Source: Anseranas semipalmata | Lineage: Eukaryota; Chordata; Aves; Anseriformes; Anseranatidae | Direction: 5' to 3' | Length of the DNA: 64,000 nucleotides | NCBI GenBank assembly: GCA_013399115.1 | Contig: VXAA01005179.1 | Span: 309,418 to 373,417 of the forward strand | In this document: positions 1-13,010 of the stretch, in pieces | Position numbering within the stretch: the stretch's first letter is position 1 | Layout: each line of letters starts with the position of its first letter | Translations under genes and position numbers: made by a program | The notes under the pieces: model-generated | Told to the model about the DNA's origin: nothing | Seen by the model: only the letters and a program-made list of their open reading frames with translations | Databases searched by the model: none

Positions 1-3000
1 TTCCTCAGTTTCACAAGCTTTGTGTTACCAACAAAAGTGCAAAATATGTAAAAATACATACAGAACTGACTTCCTTACAATCATTCTTTAAAGCACATTT
101 TGTTCTCCATTAAAATAGCCATTACTTTATTTAAAAAATCCACTTTTGAGTAGCAAAATACATCAAAAGACCTTTTTTTTCCCTACTCACCCATCATGTT
201 ATGAATTATTTATTGAGAATATCTTTCCTCCAGAGATAGTTTCTGTTTAGAGACATTCTGTAAATGGGACTTTATTCCTTTTATAGTGTAAGGAAGCAGT
301 TAACGTTTTGTTACCATTTACAGTAAGAATAAAGGATAATATTGGTAATAACAATAAAAACACTGACATCCAAGTACAAGCATTTCAATACAGAATCATG
401 TAATCTGGCAATCAAATCATATGGGTTACAGGAATAGAAAGACATTAGATGGTTACTGTATATGAATGCAAAATTTGAGCTCGGCTCACTGGAGAAGAAT
501 ATTTGTAATTTATGCCCCTAAGCTACAGTCACTTGACAGCATCAATATTTAGTTTCACATAAAAAAAATAAATTGTGCCAAATATTGATAAAAGTATTGT
601 ATTCCTATTTGTTACTGTATAATAGGAGGGTCTAATGCTTATTAAACCATTAAATCTACGGATGAAGGCAAGACCCCTACAAGAGAGTAATCTGCAGGAG
701 AGACTAAAAGGTCCCTTTTAAAAGATTTTCCTTAGAGAAACTGTTATGAGAAGAAGGGCAGAAGTACTGGTGATCTACACCAAGTAATGGGTTTGTTTTC
801 CAAAACCAGAAAATCCTTTCCTTTCAGTAAAAAGCAAAGTTACACTGAACTATCTGCAAAGTTCTTATCAAAGAGCTGGCTCAGCATGGAGACACGATCT
901 GAGCTGCAGGAAGAACGTCTGATGCCTCAACAGAGAGTGTTTTCTGGTGGTCCACAGCCATTCTTCTCTGGTCTGATGGCAGCAGAGGAAGCAGCACGCT
1001 GCTGGGAAAGGCAAGGAGTTGGTGGCTGGCGGGCTGTAAATTACACTGGATTAAATCCGAGTGCACATTCTGAGAGTGTGCTGGATGAGACGGAGTTTTG
1101 GTTTGTGTGGCTTAAAAAGAAGGAGTCAGACTTCTGCCTGCTGCTGCAATGCGTGCCTTTCTTTAGAGCAGTCTTCAAGGATGCTATTCCTCACGCTGAC
1201 GTGCACGTGAGAGGTGCAGTTACAGCGCGGGTAAAAAAGGTCAGACCACGCGTAGATAAGATAGCCCCTAATGGAGCCAGGTCTCCCTCAGTTGCTCTGG
1301 CTCTGTTTTGCTGGTATGGTGTCAGGAAACTTGGAAAAGAATTTGACACTAGATGTGCATGAAAAGAGCTTTCCTAAGAAGCAGCAACTTGAGATGTTCT
1401 GTCCAGTTCATACCTTGTCACCCTCTCACTGACAGCGTTACTTAAAATGGAAGCAATTCTCTGCTCCCCACCTCTAACTTTGGTAAAAGGCTGATATTAC
1501 ACAATAAGGAAATTCTTCTTTGACAAAAAATCTGGTATTTTACAGTCTTTCATCCTACCCAAAAGAGTTTTAAACAAAAGCTCTGTCCCAGTCCATTGAT
1601 TAATGTCTACAGAAAAGTTTCTTCAGTTTCTCTTTCTCAGTTTCTCTTTCCTAGTACTGAGAAGTCCCTAACCAGTCTTCAGGCAAACTTCAATACTGCT
1701 TTTAGCACAGAGAAGGAACTGTCAGGTTTCACCTTTGAGAGATCCACTCTAGTTTATGCTTATTTTCTTATATTGCACATAGAACTATATGAGACATTCA
1801 TGAGACTATAAAATTTAGTAGTTTGCAGGCGTTCGTTTTTGTACCATGTAAAGGCTGCAATGTGGACGTGCTGACATACTACCGGGTGAAGCCTGGAAAA
1901 ACAATTTTAACTAACGATTTTAAATTAATGGGCTAGTGGGTTGGAATTTATGGGTTGAAAATCAGGCCTATTCACGTCCCTTGCTTGAAGTCCTGCTGCG
2001 TGCTTTGGGACTGACCAGTCCGGCAGATGGATGCTGTGATGTTTCACCAGCAATCTCAACTGGCCGGGAGCCAGGCAAGTCGCATGCTGAAACAGGAAAG
2101 CTGCAGCTGCGGCCAGCCAAGCCTAGTTAGCAGGGAGCTCTGGGTAAGTGACGCTTCAGAGGTGACTTGGACGAGGCAACGCGAGCAACAGATGTCATTG
2201 AAACACTGCTAATAGCAACACCGGTCTGGGCTCTCCTATGGTGATGCCCTGCCAAAACTGTACGGCAGTCACACCAAGCTGAAAATGAACCAATTTTTGT
2301 GGCAAATGCTATCATGTAAAGCCTTAGTAAGGCGTCCTCCGGTGCTCTTTTTGGGAGAACCTAGTACAGGTGCTATGCGCTGCATGTATGCTTATGCCCG
2401 GCAGAGTCTGCAGAGGATTTCGGCGAGAGTCCTGCAGCTGTCAAGAAGCTGACAGCTGCAGCCCATGTGTGGCAGAGGGAAAAGCAGCATCTGGCTCAGG
2501 CACCGCCGCAGCGAGGGTGGAAGCCTCAGCTGGTGCAGCCAGCCTTAACATGAGAAATTACTGCATCACTCTCGCTGTCACGCAAACTTAACCAGTTCCT
2601 GTCACTTACCACGCATCCCTCCTGATGGTAGCCTATGGGCGATGAAAACAGTGCGATGCTCTCCAGCTTAGCTGACTCATTTCATTTACAAAGAATACTT
2701 AGAGGAAATGCTTAGAGAGCTCCAGTTGTGTTCTGCAGAAGTGGGCGTCACCTGTTTATTCCTTCCCATGCTATAAATACGCCTGGTATGTAACTGAAAT
2801 AAATCCACGTTCTATGGAATAGGAGTATGACATGGTGAAAGAAGAAAGAAAAAATTAATTACATACTGCTTGCTGCCCTGGAAATAGTCTGTAAAGCTGG
2901 CTTCCAGATGGGCTTATTCAAACTGCTGCATCAACATAAAAAGAACTCTTTTTTAAAACAGGAAATACGAATGGCATCCAAAGCATTAGATCTTAGTACT

Positions 3001-6000
3001 AACTGAAGTGAAGCCAGTAGCTAGGAGCCTTTAGTGGTTCAGCCTTTTTGACTTCACTTCACTTCATAAAGGAACTGGATGTTTAGGAGAAGCTGGAGAG
3101 CCCCTGTCAACAGTGTAGGGGAATGCAGATCACAATGTCCTCCCTGGACGTTCTGTACACTGGCGTTCTATAAATATTCTCCATTAGCATCACCAGCATC
3201 CAGCGTATCCATTGAGAGTGAGAACAGAATCATTCTCCTAAAGAAAAGCAACAAGAAGAGTGGCATTTTATTTGCAAAATCTTAAAATCTGATATGTCAG
3301 ATACTAGAAAAATATATAAAGGCCAGTGCGGCTGAGACGTTACAGTCAATATGGAGCATAGCTTGGTGTTCTACAATATCCAAGGCCTGTTCAAATGGTC
3401 ATGTAGGGAGAGGTAAGACCTTGAAAAATAGTTGAATTTTCAAGCAGGCTAGGACTTTCTCAGGTCCAAACAAAGAGACCATCTGCCCCTACAAGCCTTA
3501 TCTTGTTTGAACCAAAACCACTACAGCTACACCACCACTGGTCAAGGTAATTTAAATTAGTAAAATGTTAGAACAAGATTAAAAGCAGTTCAGAGTTTTA
3601 ATATAATGACTTGGGAGTTTTATTACCAACCTCACACTCATCACATGCTTACATTCATTCAGGAAAAACCTTCTGGAAGTTTAAGATTAATGTCAAGCTC
3701 TTTGAAGAGGAAAGTTTGAGGTGAGCCTCTAAGGGTTCATAGGGAACCTGAGTGGAGAAAGCCCACATCTCTGTTGCTGTGTGAAGGAGGATTTTGCAGA
3801 GGCTTCAGGAGACAGACATTAAGCAGACATCAGGTCCGGTATCTGCCAAGCAGACCAGTCAGCTGGTATATTATCTGTTTTCTAGTCACTGAAAATTTTT
3901 AGAAAAAAAAGTGAATACTCACTATCCTGTGTGCTTTAGCCAGTGTTTTGTACTTGTATTCCCATCCTGAAGTATTGAATAAAACTAATTTTTTTTTTAA
4001 GTGACCCATAGATTATGGAGTATCATCTAAGTCACAAAATGTGGTGACCCCCCTTAACTAACCAAATTTTTCTCTGAGATCAGAGCATCTCTATGGAGAA
4101 TGTCTGCACTGATTTTCTATGAAGCTGTGACTAAAGCTTTGCCTGTGTGATTGCTTGGGGATGCCAGACAAGAAGGACCCTGGCCTGGACACTGGCACAA
4201 ACAGCTCTGGAGTCCTCTTTGGAAACTGCTCGTGAGCGACTGCTCTCCTTACTCACCTGGTGCTGGCAGTAATACTGGCAAGAAGAGTAGAAATGGCCTT
4301 GAATAGGAAGAAATCTGCTAAGTACAGGCTATACAAGGCCTGTTTACCTCTTAATATGTCTGAGGGAAGATATGAAATGGTAAATAAACACACAGAATTC
4401 TTCCTAAATGAGGACATTCAGTACGTAGTTGCTGAAATACGTTTTCACATTCTTAGGCTTCTTTAATGTATTAAAAAATCAAAACACACAAGATCTCATG
4501 AGGCAACTGGGAGACATCCCATCAGTTAAGCATAGAAAACCTCTACAACTCATGTGAAAATGTCACATTTTAAAATATAATTTGACATTAAAATGTCACA
4601 AACTGCCTCCACCTCTTAAGTAATTTTGATCACAGGTTCTAGTTTGTATTCTGTACAGCACCTGACATTAAAGACTATACTGAAACTCTCTAATTAAGAC
4701 CCATCTTTTTCCACTAGGTCCAGAATACCCAGGTTCAGATATGAGTTTGACAGAATGAAGGTCAGACTTTTATTGCTGGCATTCAAGATCTTGAACAACC
4801 ATCACTGACAACTTATCCGTAAGTACCTCATCATATACATTATTCAGAGACAGGAATTTGGGGGTTGGCACTCAGTTTCTCTTAAGGTAGATATATCTAC
4901 TGGTATTAAAAGATTTTCATCAGCTCATGCCAGTGAGACTCTAGACGCCATGATATGAACTAAGCAGGAAAACAAAATGAACCAGAGGAACATAAAAAGA
5001 AATTGTGAAGAGGACCCACTTCATGGGAAAATAATAAAATCACTTCTTACACATGGGCAATCTGACCTTTCTACTGGTTGTGATGAAGACTGCAATGAGG
5101 CAACAATACAAACATTGATTTATCTCAATAAATGTCAGTAATTATTAATGAATGGTATTCAAAAGTATGTATGACATTTTCGCTAGGTGGCTAAAATGTC
5201 CATAATAATGTAACACAGTGGTTGTTTCTAAAGGCAGCTTTTCATATAGCAGCCCTCCAAACTAAACAACAAAACTGGGACTTGAAATTCAAAGACAACC
5301 AAAAACCAGAAAGTGATTCTTCAGGGATTCAAATATATCAAAACCAATAACTTAGCAAGTTTTCAGCTTGTCATGAAAAGCAGCAATAGATGATAAAGGC
5401 CAAACCAGCATGCTTTATTTTCAAAACCCGAGGAGCCCACAAAGCCAGACTTGCAGTAGTGAACTCCATTGCAAAAGCCAACAGTGCTTGTTCATGCAAA
5501 ATAAAACTGTCAATACTTTAAGAGCCAACTAGGGGACATCGGCTCAGCGTAGATAGTGTCTTAAGTTTCATGGAAATTTCACATAGCATAAAGTGACTGT
5601 GCAGAGCAGGCATGAAAAAGTGTGCATGTTTTTGCTTGCACCTTTGGAGTCTTGATGTTCCAAGCATCAAACACCTATATTCAAACAATTACAAATATTG
5701 TTCCGGAACATCTGAAGCTCTGTGGCTCTGCTACAATTTGAGCTGGTATGAGTTTCAGGCAATAGATGCTTTAGAATGGAAAAGGACAGCACACGACCTC
5801 GGATTTGCAAGGCAAAGCTCATCAGCGTGTTCAAGCTTTGTTGCCGGTTACAGCCTCATTTACGAGAAATGCACAGGGTGAAAGTGAAAGGCGCAAAGCA
5901 GTTTCTTTTTCTTATCCACAGATCTCTGTAATCCAGCTATGTTTTATCTATATTCTTTTAAAACATAGTACAGTGATTACTAGCAAACAATCCTAAGAGA

Positions 6001-8954
6001 TGTGGGTTAGATATTTTCATTTTCATTGTTTACATAGATTTTTACATAGAGGGAGAATTGTGATCTTCTAGTTGAACCTACTGTTTGACAGAGACCACTG
6101 GTTTATTTGCGTTCTGGTACCTCTGACTCTTCTTTTGCTGGGAACTCAGGGGTTTTGGCCCACTCCAGGCCACGAGGACCCCAGCAGTCACCAGGGCAGC
6201 TGAGGAGGCAGGAGTGCAGTCAGTATGGCCTTCACGCTCCCTGTCATTTGAGGCAATCCCTTTTACACTTCCCTCTGCCGAATCAAATAATTGGGTGAAC
6301 ATCTGGTGATGGCAAAAATATTCTCTAGGTCCCTTTTTTTCCTCCAGCCAGGATGGTTAACTATGGTTAACCGTACTGATAAAGGAATCCATAGTTTAGG
6401 GCAGACATTTTTTAAATGCAAGTGGGCTGGCCCCAATCTCTCCCCAGTTCCACTGCTCCACCTTTCCTGGTAAAATTAAGCATTGAGGTATATAGGTTAG
6501 ATTCAACATATATAATGTGGACAGAGTTCATAAAAAAGCCTTTGGCTGGCCCAGTTAAATTACAGTATATGCTGCCTACAGAACCAGCATTGCTTGGTAT
6601 CAGTCTACTGATTCTTCTGACTGTTGACCTGTTCTGAAAGCCATGCAGTGCCTTCTGAGAGATGCTACATACTTTAAGCCTTCCTTGGTATCAGCCTGAT
6701 TGAGGGCTGTAAGTGACTTGCAAAATCAAGGCTGGGAGGGACAGTCATTGTTAAGAAAGTCCCTAAAGCTAATGAGCATTTAAATAGCAGCACATTTTAC
6801 TCATAGGTGGCAGTATTTAGTGAATGCCCCTTTTGCTTGTGGCTACTTTCCCTTCTCTTTCTTATAAATGTCATTGAATGATCCTGGATTCTGGCTGGAC
6901 ACATTAGCTGGGGAAAACAGAAATTCCATCAAAGGAAACAGAACTGAAAGTAATTAGAGAATCTTCTTCATTCATCCTGTGATCTGTAAAATAGATGCGT
7001 TTCTTTCTAAAGGCTGCATTTCCCAGCTTTAAAACAATAGCGCTCACTCCACCAGTGCTTCTGTGATCTTCATCACACAGCTGTGGAGTGTTGCCAAATA
7101 ACATTTGTAAAGACTACTTGTAAAGTCATGAAAGAGGCAGTGCCATGTAGTTCTTACTCCTAAAGTGTGGTGAAAGTTTAAGTTTCTGTTCTTGAATTCA
7201 AAGGAGTTTGCATGTTTTGCAAGTTGCAGTTTAAATTATCTCAGACTATACTTTATGGGATGTAATTGTGTGTCTTATGGTCTGTAATCTTGCATCATGT
7301 GAAATTCCTGGTACATAAGTAGAAAAGGGAGTATTTTTGCTTTGTTGTTTAACTACTATAAAATAACAGGCATGCTTTAGTAGAGATGCCTTAATCTTTC
7401 CCAGCAGCCATCTCTCATGCAGGCACAAACTGAATGATCAGTTTCCATCATGGCTTTCATTTTGATGGGTTTCATTCACACTGTTATATTATCTATAAAT
7501 GTCTTGAATATACAGCACCTCACCTTAATAGCTCGCAAGACATATCTTCTTGTTGCAGCTCTGCGTAAATAAGCAGACTGTGCATTTCAGAAGGTGAGAA
7601 ATGAACAGGCTCTGCAGGAAAGACCTCTGGAAGGTGGCAGCCCCAGTTGTCCATCCTGCTCAGGTAGGAGAGAGCTGCTGCCTCCTGTTCACAGCTTCTA
7701 CCAAGTGCTACAGCTTGAATTGCCACAGCTTGGCCTCTGCAGAAGCAGGTTAGCTCTGATCATAGAAGCACAAGTTTCCTGTGAAGGTGGGATGAGACGT
7801 CTAGATTGCAACTGCAGACCTAGAAAGCTCTGAGCTTTGTCTAAACTTGCCAAATGCCCCAGCAGGACGAAGAGCTCCCCTTATTACAGAGCAGTCTCTG
7901 ATCATGCACTGCTTGGGACTGAAGTACTTCCTACTTCCTTTTTTTTTTTTTTTTTTCCTTTCTCTTCTCTTCCTTCAGTGCTCACAGACACTGCTATAAA
8001 ACAGTCTAATTAAGAAGGAAAGGGAACTCTTTTTACTCTACTGCAATTATCAAGCAACAGATGACTTAAACCTGGGAGGCAATGTAACTGCATATTTCAG
8101 CAGACAGGAAATGTTGCATACTCACAAAATGCTGCAAACACAAGAACTGGGACTACTTCTGTTTAAGCCTCTGCCTTGGTTCTGTGAAGAGGTTAGACAA
8201 ATTCTAAAGATAGGCTCAGTTTTCTAGCTTCCCTGGAACTTAAAGCTATTTAGACTTCTTTCGGGTTCAAACTCGTTAATTTTAGCATTTATTGGCTATT
8301 GTAGCTAAGACTGAATACTCATTTAACCTCACCGGGATACAAGTTGTACTTACAGTGTAGTCCAGGAAACTTTAGTTCACATTTTCATCTGAAATAAAAT
8401 TACATAAAAAGCATTTTTAACATAAGACATGAATGCAGTATGTTTTTTCTTTCCCTTAGTTTTGCTACAGTTTGAGCTTTATGGGACAATTGTCACTATT
8501 TTTGCAAACTGAATGAAATATGGAGCTTTGAAAAAATTCTTATACCTTCCGTGACTTCATTAGAGACATTTTCTTTCAAGGTGTACCATCATCTTTTAAA
8601 TTCATCAGTTCTATCCAATAGTTCACCAGTGAGATCATTTGAGATTTGAGGCTGAGATCCCTTCCCGGTATAGAGGGACTCAAGAACATGCTTGTCAAGT
8701 TCATTTTGAAAAGATGACCTTGCCACAAACCTGTAGAAGGAAACGCTCTCTGGTCATCCTGTGAACTTGCTTTAGTGCACAAAAAGGCATTCAAGAGTCA
8801 TTGAGCTGCAGAGAGAAAGAATGGGACTTTCCTTTAAGCGGGCAAGTTGGGGCATTGATTTGAGAGAGGTGAGGCACTGACTCCTGGCTCAGCTTCAAAT
8901 ACCACTTACATACTTTATCTAATAACTGCTTAATGTACAATATGTAACAGCACT
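1..8954. other. Intergenic DNA, no gene recognised
   Basis: AT-rich sequence with only short open frames. The longest (787-1362, 191 codons) has no motif I recognise. A small CpG-containing patch at about 1190-1264 carries CACGTG (1204-1209), ACGCGT (1248-1253) and two GATA motifs (1254-1264). Nothing else stands out apart from the pyrimidine tract near 7.94 kb. Confidence 0.7.
7926..7976. repeat. Pyrimidine tract with poly(T)
   Basis: Eighteen T (7939-7956) inside a C/T-only stretch. Similar homopolymer runs lie at 18509-18525 (T), 35284-35300 (A), 41488-41516 (A-rich), 43711-43725 (A) and 51691-51708 (A). Confidence 0.9.
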
Positions 8955-9030
8955 CAGAGGAGACACCAGAATCCAGTGTTTCCCACTCATAGGTGAGTGC
9001 TCTAGCTGTTAAGCTCCAAGTCTCTCTTGG
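8955..9030 (-). mobile_element. MIR-like (tRNA-derived) SINE remnant
   Basis: The plus strand reads GTGAGTGCTCTAGCTGTTAAGCT near 8995, the antisense of a tRNA-like SINE head in which GTGCTCTAACCACT is typical. The adjacent bases resemble the antisense of the B-box side. The copy is very diverged and its ends are approximate. Confidence 0.45.
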
Positions 9031-9484
9031 CTAACAAATATTCCTCCTTCCCTTTTGATGAGAAGAGAGCTCTGCTTAGCAGCAAACACCTTCCAGAAAA
9101 GGGAGGAACTGAAGTTGGACTGCCATCATGCTAAGCAGGGACAGAAATCTCTGTTTTTCATATGAAGAGGTCTTCTAAGTAGTAATCACCTGCCTCAGAA
9201 ACACTCTCTCAGCTTGCTTTGCAAAGAGCAGATTTTGAAGAACATAAATCTCTAAAACTTTGATTAATGTGCATAAGCTCAAGAGGTGGAAAAGTTTCAG
9301 GAATACCTCTGTAGGCAATAATTCCTTACTAGCTGCTTGCACAGCATGCTGGCTGCTTTGGATCTGCTTTCAGAGAAACTCAGTGTGCAGTGCAGAGGAC
9401 CATAATACTGGTCCAACACGTTATCTCAGGAGCCTCAAAATTTTATGCTCAATGTTATGGCGCACTTCTTTCTTGGCTTTTAGC

Positions 9485-9597
9485 ATAGGTAATTAGTTCA
9501 AGGTCACCAGGCAGTCTGTTTCAGAGCAGGGTTTAAATCCATGTCTTTTTAATCCTCATTTAGTGCCCAAGCAACTGGATTGTCTTTCCAGGCTCAG
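9485..9597 (-). mobile_element. MIR-like SINE remnant (antisense)
   Basis: The plus strand reads TTCAAGGTCACCAGGCAGTCTG, then GAGCAGGGTTTAAATCC, then AGTGCCCAAGCAACTGGATTG. This follows the familiar antisense MIR order: AAGGTCACACAGC, then the GGATTTGAACCC B-box side, then TGCTCTAACCAC. Ends are approximate. Confidence 0.6.
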
Positions 9598-11224
9598 CCT
9601 GTTTCCCGATCTGTAAATATAAGCTGGTCCCTGCAAAAGGCTCTGTCATGCACAAATGAAAAGTATGATTTAAACAGCACTTAGTATTGTTTTTCACTTA
9701 GCGAACTTCCCTTGTTACACTTTACAGATAAGCAAAGCAGGTCTTCAAAGTTTGAATTGCCCTGGAAAAGCATGTGTGCTTCTTGGAGTCAGATTTTTAT
9801 TATTTCCTGTATAGACACACTATGCAAGTACACTCTAATTGCATGCAATGAGATCATTGACAAAAGATGTAAATAATACATATGAAAAATAGTGGGAGTG
9901 AAGAGGGTGGACACTACTGAGAAGAACTTAGATGATAAAATAATGAGATGACAGGATGATCAACAGACTGGCTGAATACTCATACAGATGTAGGGATTTG
10001 AACACATTTGCAGCGATCATCCAACTCTTCTCTGAATCTTAACTCATGAGATAATGATAGATAATAGAAAGATAGTAATGGTCTTGTGAACTCAGAGTCT
10101 GTAATTACTTTATCAGTAATAAACAGTAATGCTTTTACTAGATGTCTTCAGCAGGCAGGGATGAAAATATGATTTTTCCATCCAGCAGAGGGGGCTTGGC
10201 AGCAAGTTTTTTAAATACAAACCCAAGTGATTTCTTTGGAAATTGAGCAATACTATAATTAAACTGACTTTTATAGGAACTCGCTTAGAATTAAAGATAA
10301 AAACAGAACTTCCTGTGAACAAGAGATACAAATATAAACAGACACAATTCAAATTGAGTGTCTTTCTGGCTATCTTTGTTTCCCTTTCTTCTCAGTGTGG
10401 CTTTTCTATTTCACCAGAAAGCCCTTTCAGTTATACCTGACAGGCACAGTGCACAAGAGAAAAAGGGTTTTCCCCTAATTCCTTTGAGTCCAAGTTAAAT
10501 CTGTCCCTGCAAACTACTTCAATACATGTGCAAGAAAAAAACAGAGGGAGACATTGAGGGAAACTCGAGGTAGAAAGTTTTCCAAGCCACCACAGAGCTG
10601 GGTGTTTGAAGGCAGGACACGTCATCCAGGGGTCCAGGAGCTTACAGCACAGTTACCTAGTTATTTTAGGCCACTATGTAGTTTTAAACTGGCAACCTCA
10701 CAATATGGTGAGACCAAAAAAAATGGATGTAATTCAAGGTGATGGTGTAAAGAAGCACATTACAAGTTAATGTTTAATATCAAGTTGCACACAATGTTAA
10801 GTCAAGACAAAAGAATAACATAAATTTCTCTTGAAATTAAAATGGGCTGGCTAGTCTTCTGGTATAATTCCTCTTCGTCTTGTTTAATTGCCCCCAAGCC
10901 TGTTTCCTTGCTTGATTTCCATCCACCCAGAAGAAAGGTGCAGGCAGGCACATGCTTGACTACCTGGGAATTTTATTCACTTTGTTATTTCTGATGAATA
11001 GAGTGATACCCCATGTGTGAGCACTTGAATGGCAGTGCTCAACACTGCCCAAAATCTGATTATCTCTAGTGAGAACCAGCTGCCAATTTTAATGACAGAC
11101 TCTGGCAAACGTAATTATTTTCACCTCTGTGGCTCCAGCCTCTGGTGAAGGAAATATTGACAATAAAGACGCACTAGAGTAACTTAAAGTGAAATTCATG
11201 CCAGATGTAGCAGGAGGTTGAAAT

Positions 11225-11485
11225 GACTCACCACGGCCAATAAGGGCCGTCAGTGCTGTCCCTCGCCGACGTGAGCACGGGCTGTCCTGTACGCGCACGG
11301 CAGCAGAGTCATCGTGCAGGGACGCTGGTGGGTGCAGCGCTCTGAGCAGCCCAGGCTCTGCCTACTCACCCAGCCACTCTGGTCATTCTGGTGAGCTCTT
11401 CTCAGAAGGCAGGATCTCAGCAGCTGCTCGGTGACTGTGGGGTACCAGGGCTGCCACCCACGTGTGCCGCCACCCACGTGGCCCA
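11225..11485. promoter_or_regulatory. CpG-rich patch with paired E-boxes
   Basis: About 260 bases with many CpGs (dense at 11237-11345) in an AT-rich neighbourhood. It ends with two copies of GCCACCCACGTG at 11453-11464 and 11469-11480, each holding the palindromic E-box CACGTG. E-boxes of this type bind USF, MYC/MAX or MiT-family factors. Enhancer activity is an inference. Confidence 0.35.
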
Positions 11486-11789
11486 GAAATTTTCCTTAAG
11501 TACTCATATACTTAAAAAAGGAGTGCGTGGGGGAAGAGGAGGAGGAGAATTCTAGTCACTTGGTGAAATAAAATTTTCTTTTAGTGTGGATATCAGGTTG
11601 ACTATTAAAATTTCGGTTTGGAAGTGGACGTACTATGTACTGACAGTAAATACCACCATATTTCTGACAGAAGAAAACGTTGGGCTGTGAGGGTTATGGA
11701 AGTCCATTGGGAGGAAGGGGGATGTGGCAGGCCAGTGTGTATCCCTAGGCCCCAAACCAGGCCCCGGCAAATGGCACCAGCTCTGTGAG

Positions 11790-12250
11790 ATGGTGATCCT
11801 GGACCCCCCTGCCTTCAAGCTCCCTCATCCGTACCACATCTGCAGCACTTCCACCCATTGCTCTCAGTTCCCCCATTCCTCGGACCCGGTGTCTTCTGCA
11901 TCCTTCACCCCACTTCTCCAAACCCATCTCAAAGCCTCTCCCTTCTCTGTAGAGCTGCCTTTCTTCTCACAGAAATGAAGCACCCAGCCTTCCACACCAG
12001 AGCATCACCTCCCTGACCTGCCCTTTCTGCCTGTCCAGAGAGCCTCAAGCCAGGGCTGCCTTCTCGTCGCCCTCAGGCACTCCCAGCGCTGCCCCGCCCT
12101 TTCGGCCAGCTCCCCACTGTCAGGTCCCCCCGCGCCAGCCACCCCACTCCATCCCTCCCCACGCTGCCCCGGTCCCTTTGGCCTCTGCTCCTTCCTGGCA
12201 CCAGCTCTTTGGGTATCCCCTCCTCAGGCGCACTGTGTGAAATTCCTGGC
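11790..12250. other. Pyrimidine-rich (C/T) block
   Basis: The plus strand is dominated by C and T for about 450 bases, with long CCC- and CTCC-type runs and a CpG-containing core near 12065-12170. Part of it (about 11905-11975) vaguely resembles the 3' region of L2-type LINEs, but not enough to call. No coding potential was recognised. Confidence 0.5.
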
Positions 12251-12389
12251 TCCTGCTTTTCAGATAGGAGCATTTCAGAACATACCAAATCCGTCATGGC
12301 TGCAAGAGCAGCAAAGAGGACTTGTCTGGGGAACAGCGACTCTGTGGTAGCTTTCATAAAACAGAATGAACCGCATAGCACTGCTGTGT

Positions 12390-13010
12390 GTGGTAGTGGA
12401 GAGGACTGAGGAAGAGAAAAGAGGAGAAAGGTGGGTATTTATGGGAATTTGCAAGAAAGAAAGAATCCACTTTGATGTTAATGACCTGAGTCAAAATACA
12501 AGGAGGCTGAACTTCCCAGAAAGGAAGTTCACTAAGAGGGAACCACAGATAAGCTTCAGATGCTAAACTGAAAACTGGAGGAGAAGGTAGACTTAATTCT
12601 CAGAAAAAAAAAAAAAAAAAGAAAACCAAAACTATCTGAAGTATACTTTATTGCGGACAGAGAAAGAAAGCAAAAGAAAGAGAGCATCTTGAAAGTAAAA
12701 GAGGTATTAAGCAGTAAAAGAAGCATTAAACAGAAATTGCAGGAAGCAATTAGAAAACAGCAGGCTGGAAGGCAGAGAAAAGCAGAGTGGAGTAAATTTT
12801 AAACCTGGGATGCTGGGATTTGTTCACACAGAGAAAGGTCAGATGGGGACAAAGTTCCAGCAGTATCATGGAAGAAGCCAATAATGAATTAGCTGAGAGT
12901 AACACAGAGGAAGTAAACAAACAAACAAAAAAGAATAAAGAATTAGGAAAAAGTATGTGAAGTGGAAGAGGAAAGAGGCAACAGAATAAATACTGCATGG
13001 GATGAGGAGG
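12390..13010. other. Purine-rich (A/G) block
   Basis: The plus strand is dominated by A and G, including poly(A) at 12604-12620 and repeated GAAAGAAAG-type runs. The long open frame on the minus strand here (12750-13250) is explained by this composition, because the three stop codons need plus-strand TTA, CTA or TCA, which are scarce. Confidence 0.6.

Noticed and set aside
2125..2150. Strong splice-donor-like CTGGGTAAGT near 2142
   Set aside because: There is no convincing upstream acceptor or coding frame. Isolated donors of this quality occur by chance.
3004..3066. Inverted repeat TGAAGTGAAG / CTTCACTTCA
   Set aside because: The arms are simple pentamer repeats with a 38-base loop, so the pairing is probably a by-product of the short (ACTTC)n run.
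5173..5200. Small inverted repeat GACATTTT / AAAATGTC
   Set aside because: An 8-bp stem in AT-rich DNA is common by chance.
5880..5889. IRF-type element GAAAGTGAAA
   Set aside because: About two such matches are expected by chance in 64 kb, and it lies 22 kb from SOCS1 with no other supporting motif.
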